A DNA stretch of 64,000 nt from Syntrophobotulus glycolicus DSM 8271 (lineage in GTDB: Bacteria > Bacillota > Desulfitobacteriia > Desulfitobacteriales > Syntrophobotulaceae): NCBI RefSeq assembly GCF_000190635.1, contig NC_015172.1, positions 1,860,001 through 1,924,000 of the forward strand, written 5' to 3'. How positions within the stretch are numbered: the stretch's first letter is position 1; every line of letters starts with the position of its first letter. A program made the translations under genes and the position numbers. Positions 62,207-64,000 of the stretch are shown piece after piece. Below the pieces are notes generated by a model. It ran no database searches. It was not told the origin of the DNA and saw only the letters and a list, made by a program, of their open reading frames with translations.

Positions 62207-62645
62207 TCACCACTCCGGGGGGAGCTTCTTAATCTGGGCGTAATGAAAAACCGGTCCGTCCACGCAGACGTATGTACTGCCGATATTGCACCTTCCGCAT
62301 TTTCCTATACCACAGGACATTCTCATTTCTAAAGTTGTGACAATATCGTCATCACGATAACCTTTATTTTCTAAGGCCTTGAATAAGCCCTTGATGACAA
62401 TTGGCGGCCCGCAGGTTACCCATACGGTCCGCGAATCAACAATTGCTCACCAACAGTTAAATCATGAAGCGCATTGGTTAATCTCCCGACCTTTCTCACG
62501 CAAAATTCTAAGAAACCTTTTTTCGTCGGCGAAGATGTGATGGAAATCATGGCTTCCCCTGTTTCCGGCAGGGAAAGCATAGCACATTGACCCGGTTTGT
62601 TCCCGAAGCCGTCCTTAAGTTTCTGATTTTCAAAAACCACTTCTG
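62207..62645 (-). pseudogene. Decayed second copy of FAD/NAD and 2Fe-2S electron-transfer subunit
   Basis: Remnant paralogue of the intact gene next to it. Residues matching its residues about 45-105 (FGNKPGQCAMLSLPETGEAM, ... LIRGPYG) are followed directly by an in-frame TAA (62416) and, in another frame, by the C-terminal part VTCGPPIVIK ... CGIGKCGRCNIGS ... LPPEW to a stop at 62207. The NAD-binding middle, about 104 residues in the intact copy, is deleted, the junction shifts the frame, and the N-terminus is missing; a terminator lies where it should be. Not functional as one protein. Confidence 0.85.
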
Positions 62646-62648
62646 TGC

Positions 62649-62687
62649 AAAAAAGGGCGCAAACTTTTACTGCGAAAAATTTGCGCC
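62649..62687 (-). terminator. Terminator after the intact electron-transfer gene
   Basis: GGCGCAAA (62656-62663) pairs with TTTGCGCC (62680-62687); on the minus strand C and six T residues follow. It separates the intact subunit gene from the decayed copy, so the remnant should be poorly transcribed. Confidence 0.85.
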
Positions 62688-62765
62688 TGGTCAACAATGT
62701 TATTCTTATCTCGTCAGGGCTCACCCTGCTGTTTCATTGAACTTCAACTCGTATATGACGACCGT

Positions 62766-63611
62766 TTAGTACTCAGGCGGCAGATCCTTCAGCTCTGCCA
62801 AGGTAAAGACCGGACCATCCAGACAGACATATTTGGACCCGATATTGCAGCGTCCGCATTTGCCGACACCGCATTTCATGCGCATTTCCAGAGTGGTAAT
62901 AATGTCATGTTCCGGAAAACCGATTTTTTGCAGGGTCGGCAGCGTAAATTTGATCATGATCGGTGGGCCGCAGAGTACGGTAACCTGAGGTTTGAAGGCT
63001 AATTCTTCTACATAAGAAGGAACAAAACCAACATGGCCGTCCCAGCCTTCCTCGGCTCTGTCGATGGTCACAAATAAATCCATATTCTCAACTTTAGGCC
63101 AATTCTTAAATAAGTCCTCTTTAAAGGTCAAATCATCTTTGGATCTGGCCCCATAGACCACAGTCAGCTTACCGTAATCGGCCCGGTTGCGGATACAATG
63201 CATGATCAGGCTGCGCACGGGGGCCAGGCCGATCCCGCCGCCAATAAAGAGGAGGTCCTTGCCTTTACAATGCTCCAGCGGAAAACCGTTGCCGTAGGGC
63301 CCTCTGATCCCTACTTCCTGCCCAACCTCAATTTCATGCAGGGCATTGGTCAGTTCGCCAACCGCTTTAATGGCCATTTCAATATGGTTATCCCCTTTGT
63401 TGGTAATGGAAAACATTCCTTCCCCCACATTAGGCAAGGAAAGCATACCCAATTGGCCGGGCTGGGGATCGAATGGCTTTTGGTCATCCATGGTACTGAT
63501 GAAAAAGGTTTTGGTATCAGGAGTTTCCTGAACGATATTGATCACTTTCGCCCTGATCGGGATCAAGGCATTTTCCTGAGCATGATCATGGCTGCAATGA
63601 CAGTCACCCAT
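62766..63611 (-). CDS. FAD/NAD(P)-binding 2Fe-2S electron-transfer subunit (HydG/AsrB-like)
   Basis: 281 residues of the ferredoxin-NADP reductase-like family found as gamma subunit of sulfhydrogenases, as AsrB and in Flox/Hdr complexes. FAD: EGMFSITNKG and GIRGPYGNGFP. NAD: LLFIGGGIGLAPVRSLI and VLCGPPIMI. The C-terminal 2Fe-2S cluster site is C-x4-C-x2-C-x7-C in KCGVGKCGRCNIGSKYVC. A short His/Cys-rich start (GDCHCSHDH) may bind metal. The AAGGAGG SD overlaps the end of its 4Fe-4S partner. It shuttles electrons between NAD(P)H and that partner; the final acceptor is outside the window. Confidence 0.88.
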   Translation of the reverse strand: MGDCHCSHDHAQENALIPIRAKVINIVQETPDTKTFFISTMDDQKPFDPQPGQLGMLSLPNVGEGMFSITNKGDNHIEMAIKAVGELTNALHEIEVGQEVGIRGPYGNGFPLEHCKGKDLLFIGGGIGLAPVRSLIMHCIRNRADYGKLTVVYGARSKDDLTFKEDLFKNWPKVENMDLFVTIDRAEEGWDGHVGFVPSYVEELAFKPQVTVLCGPPIMIKFTLPTLQKIGFPEHDIITTLEMRMKCGVGKCGRCNIGSKYVCLDGPVFTLAELKDLPPEY

Positions 63612-64000
63612 TTAGTCGGCCTCCTTTATCTTATTCATAATGGAGGTAATATCCATGTTAATCGGACAAACGTTGAGACATCTTCCGCAGCCGGTACAGA
63701 GAAGCATGTTGTACCGTTCCGGAAAATAGCTGAGCTTATGCATAAACCTGTTGCGGACTTTTTCTTTTTTACCGGGACGGGGATTATGGCCGCCGGCCAT
63801 CTGGGTATACTCCCCGTACATGCAGGAATCCCAGCAGCGGTACTTGATCCCTTCCTCACCCCGAATATTTTGGGAAATATCGAAACAGTGACAGGTCGGG
63901 CAAATATAGGTACAGGCCCCGCAATTGAGACATTTTCTGGAGACCTCTTCCCACAGCGGAGATTCGAACATGCCTTTAAGCTTTTCCGGCACTCCTTCAA
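63612..64000 (-). CDS. 4Fe-4S dicluster protein, C-terminal part (HydB/AsrA-like)
   Basis: The last 128 codons of a longer protein running past the right edge; the frame stays open to base 64000. Two cluster motifs are seen: CLNCGACTYICPTC, followed by a CWDSC segment, and CTGCGRCLNVCPINMD. The pattern is that of sulfhydrogenase beta/AsrA-type subunits that pass electrons from the adjoining FAD/NAD subunit. The two genes abut, indicating one complex. The folD-fchA genes on the same strand downstream raise a link with C1 metabolism, which is inference. Confidence 0.8.
   Translation of the reverse strand, partial: EGVPEKLKGMFESPLWEEVSRKCLNCGACTYICPTCHCFDISQNIRGEEGIKYRCWDSCMYGEYTQMAGGHNPRPGKKEKVRNRFMHKLSYFPERYNMLLCTGCGRCLNVCPINMDITSIMNKIKEAD

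Noticed and set aside
62416-62724. A 102-residue minus-strand frame as an intact gene
   Set aside because: Its first third is encoded by a terminator hairpin, and its end is a premature stop at a deletion junction; it is part of a pseudogene.

Overview
The window is a 64 kb chromosomal stretch of a spore-forming, anaerobic, low-to-mid GC Firmicute. The evidence is a dense set of sporulation genes (spo0A, spoIIAA-spoIIAB-sigF, spoIIM, spoIVB, four spoVA genes, dacF and an alpha/beta SASP), purine-rich Shine-Dalgarno (SD) sequences, many GTG/TTG starts and folate C1 genes. The combination suggests the Peptococcaceae (Desulfitobacterium/Dehalobacter/Syntrophobotulus type). That placement is inference; no rRNA gene is present. 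No tRNA, CRISPR array, insertion sequence or prophage was seen.

Layout. 1-9.5 kb: a partial TetM-like GTPase, CPBP protease, PII protein behind a leader terminator, MscS channel, SASP, an HD hydrolase/RarD/GlnRS operon, a SsuABC-type ABC transporter and a membrane-anchored unknown. 9.5-23 kb: a GGT-fold amidohydrolase, a UgtP-like glycosyltransferase with a polysaccharide deacetylase, solitary trpB, a split UxaA-type dehydratase, asnB, an actin-like (ParM-type) ATPase with a possible adaptor gene, and membrane proteins (DUF421, DUF4363, YihY). 23-30 kb (minus): lysA under a lysine riboswitch, scpB, scpA, trpS and an unusual DHH-CBS-nucleotidyltransferase fusion.

30-46 kb is the sporulation core: spoVAC-D-E-F (minus), spoIIAA-AB-sigF (plus), dacF, then xerD-deoB-punA-pdp, spoIIM, nudF, spo0A and spoIVB (all minus). 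The gene set matches the Bacillus subtilis dacF-spoIIA-spoVA-lysA and spoIIM-xerD-drm-punA neighbourhoods but is broken into segments of opposite orientation. 46-49.5 kb: a lipid-linked-sugar glycosylation module (GT2, DUF2304, GT-C, small flippase-like protein) and a lipoprotein sit between spoIVB and recN, which are neighbours in B. subtilis. 49.6-60.8 kb (minus): the conserved run folD-fchA, xseA, xseB-ispA, a PAP2-like gene, dxs, tlyA, nadK, mnmM, argR, recN. 61-64 kb: a PPOX-family protein, a DUF4825-like protein, a decayed second copy of an FAD/NAD and 2Fe-2S electron-transfer subunit, the intact copy, and the end of its 4Fe-4S partner.

Regulation can be read directly in places. There is a lysine riboswitch with its terminator before lysA. 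SigmaH-type promoters precede spo0A (with a perfect 0A box) and spoIIA, and a sigmaF-type promoter precedes dacF. A sigmaA promoter precedes folD, and intrinsic terminators end most operons. The points most worth a second look are the ParM-like two-gene cassette, the spoIVB frame running through its own terminator, the terminator in the PII leader, and the truncated duplicate of the electron-transfer subunit.
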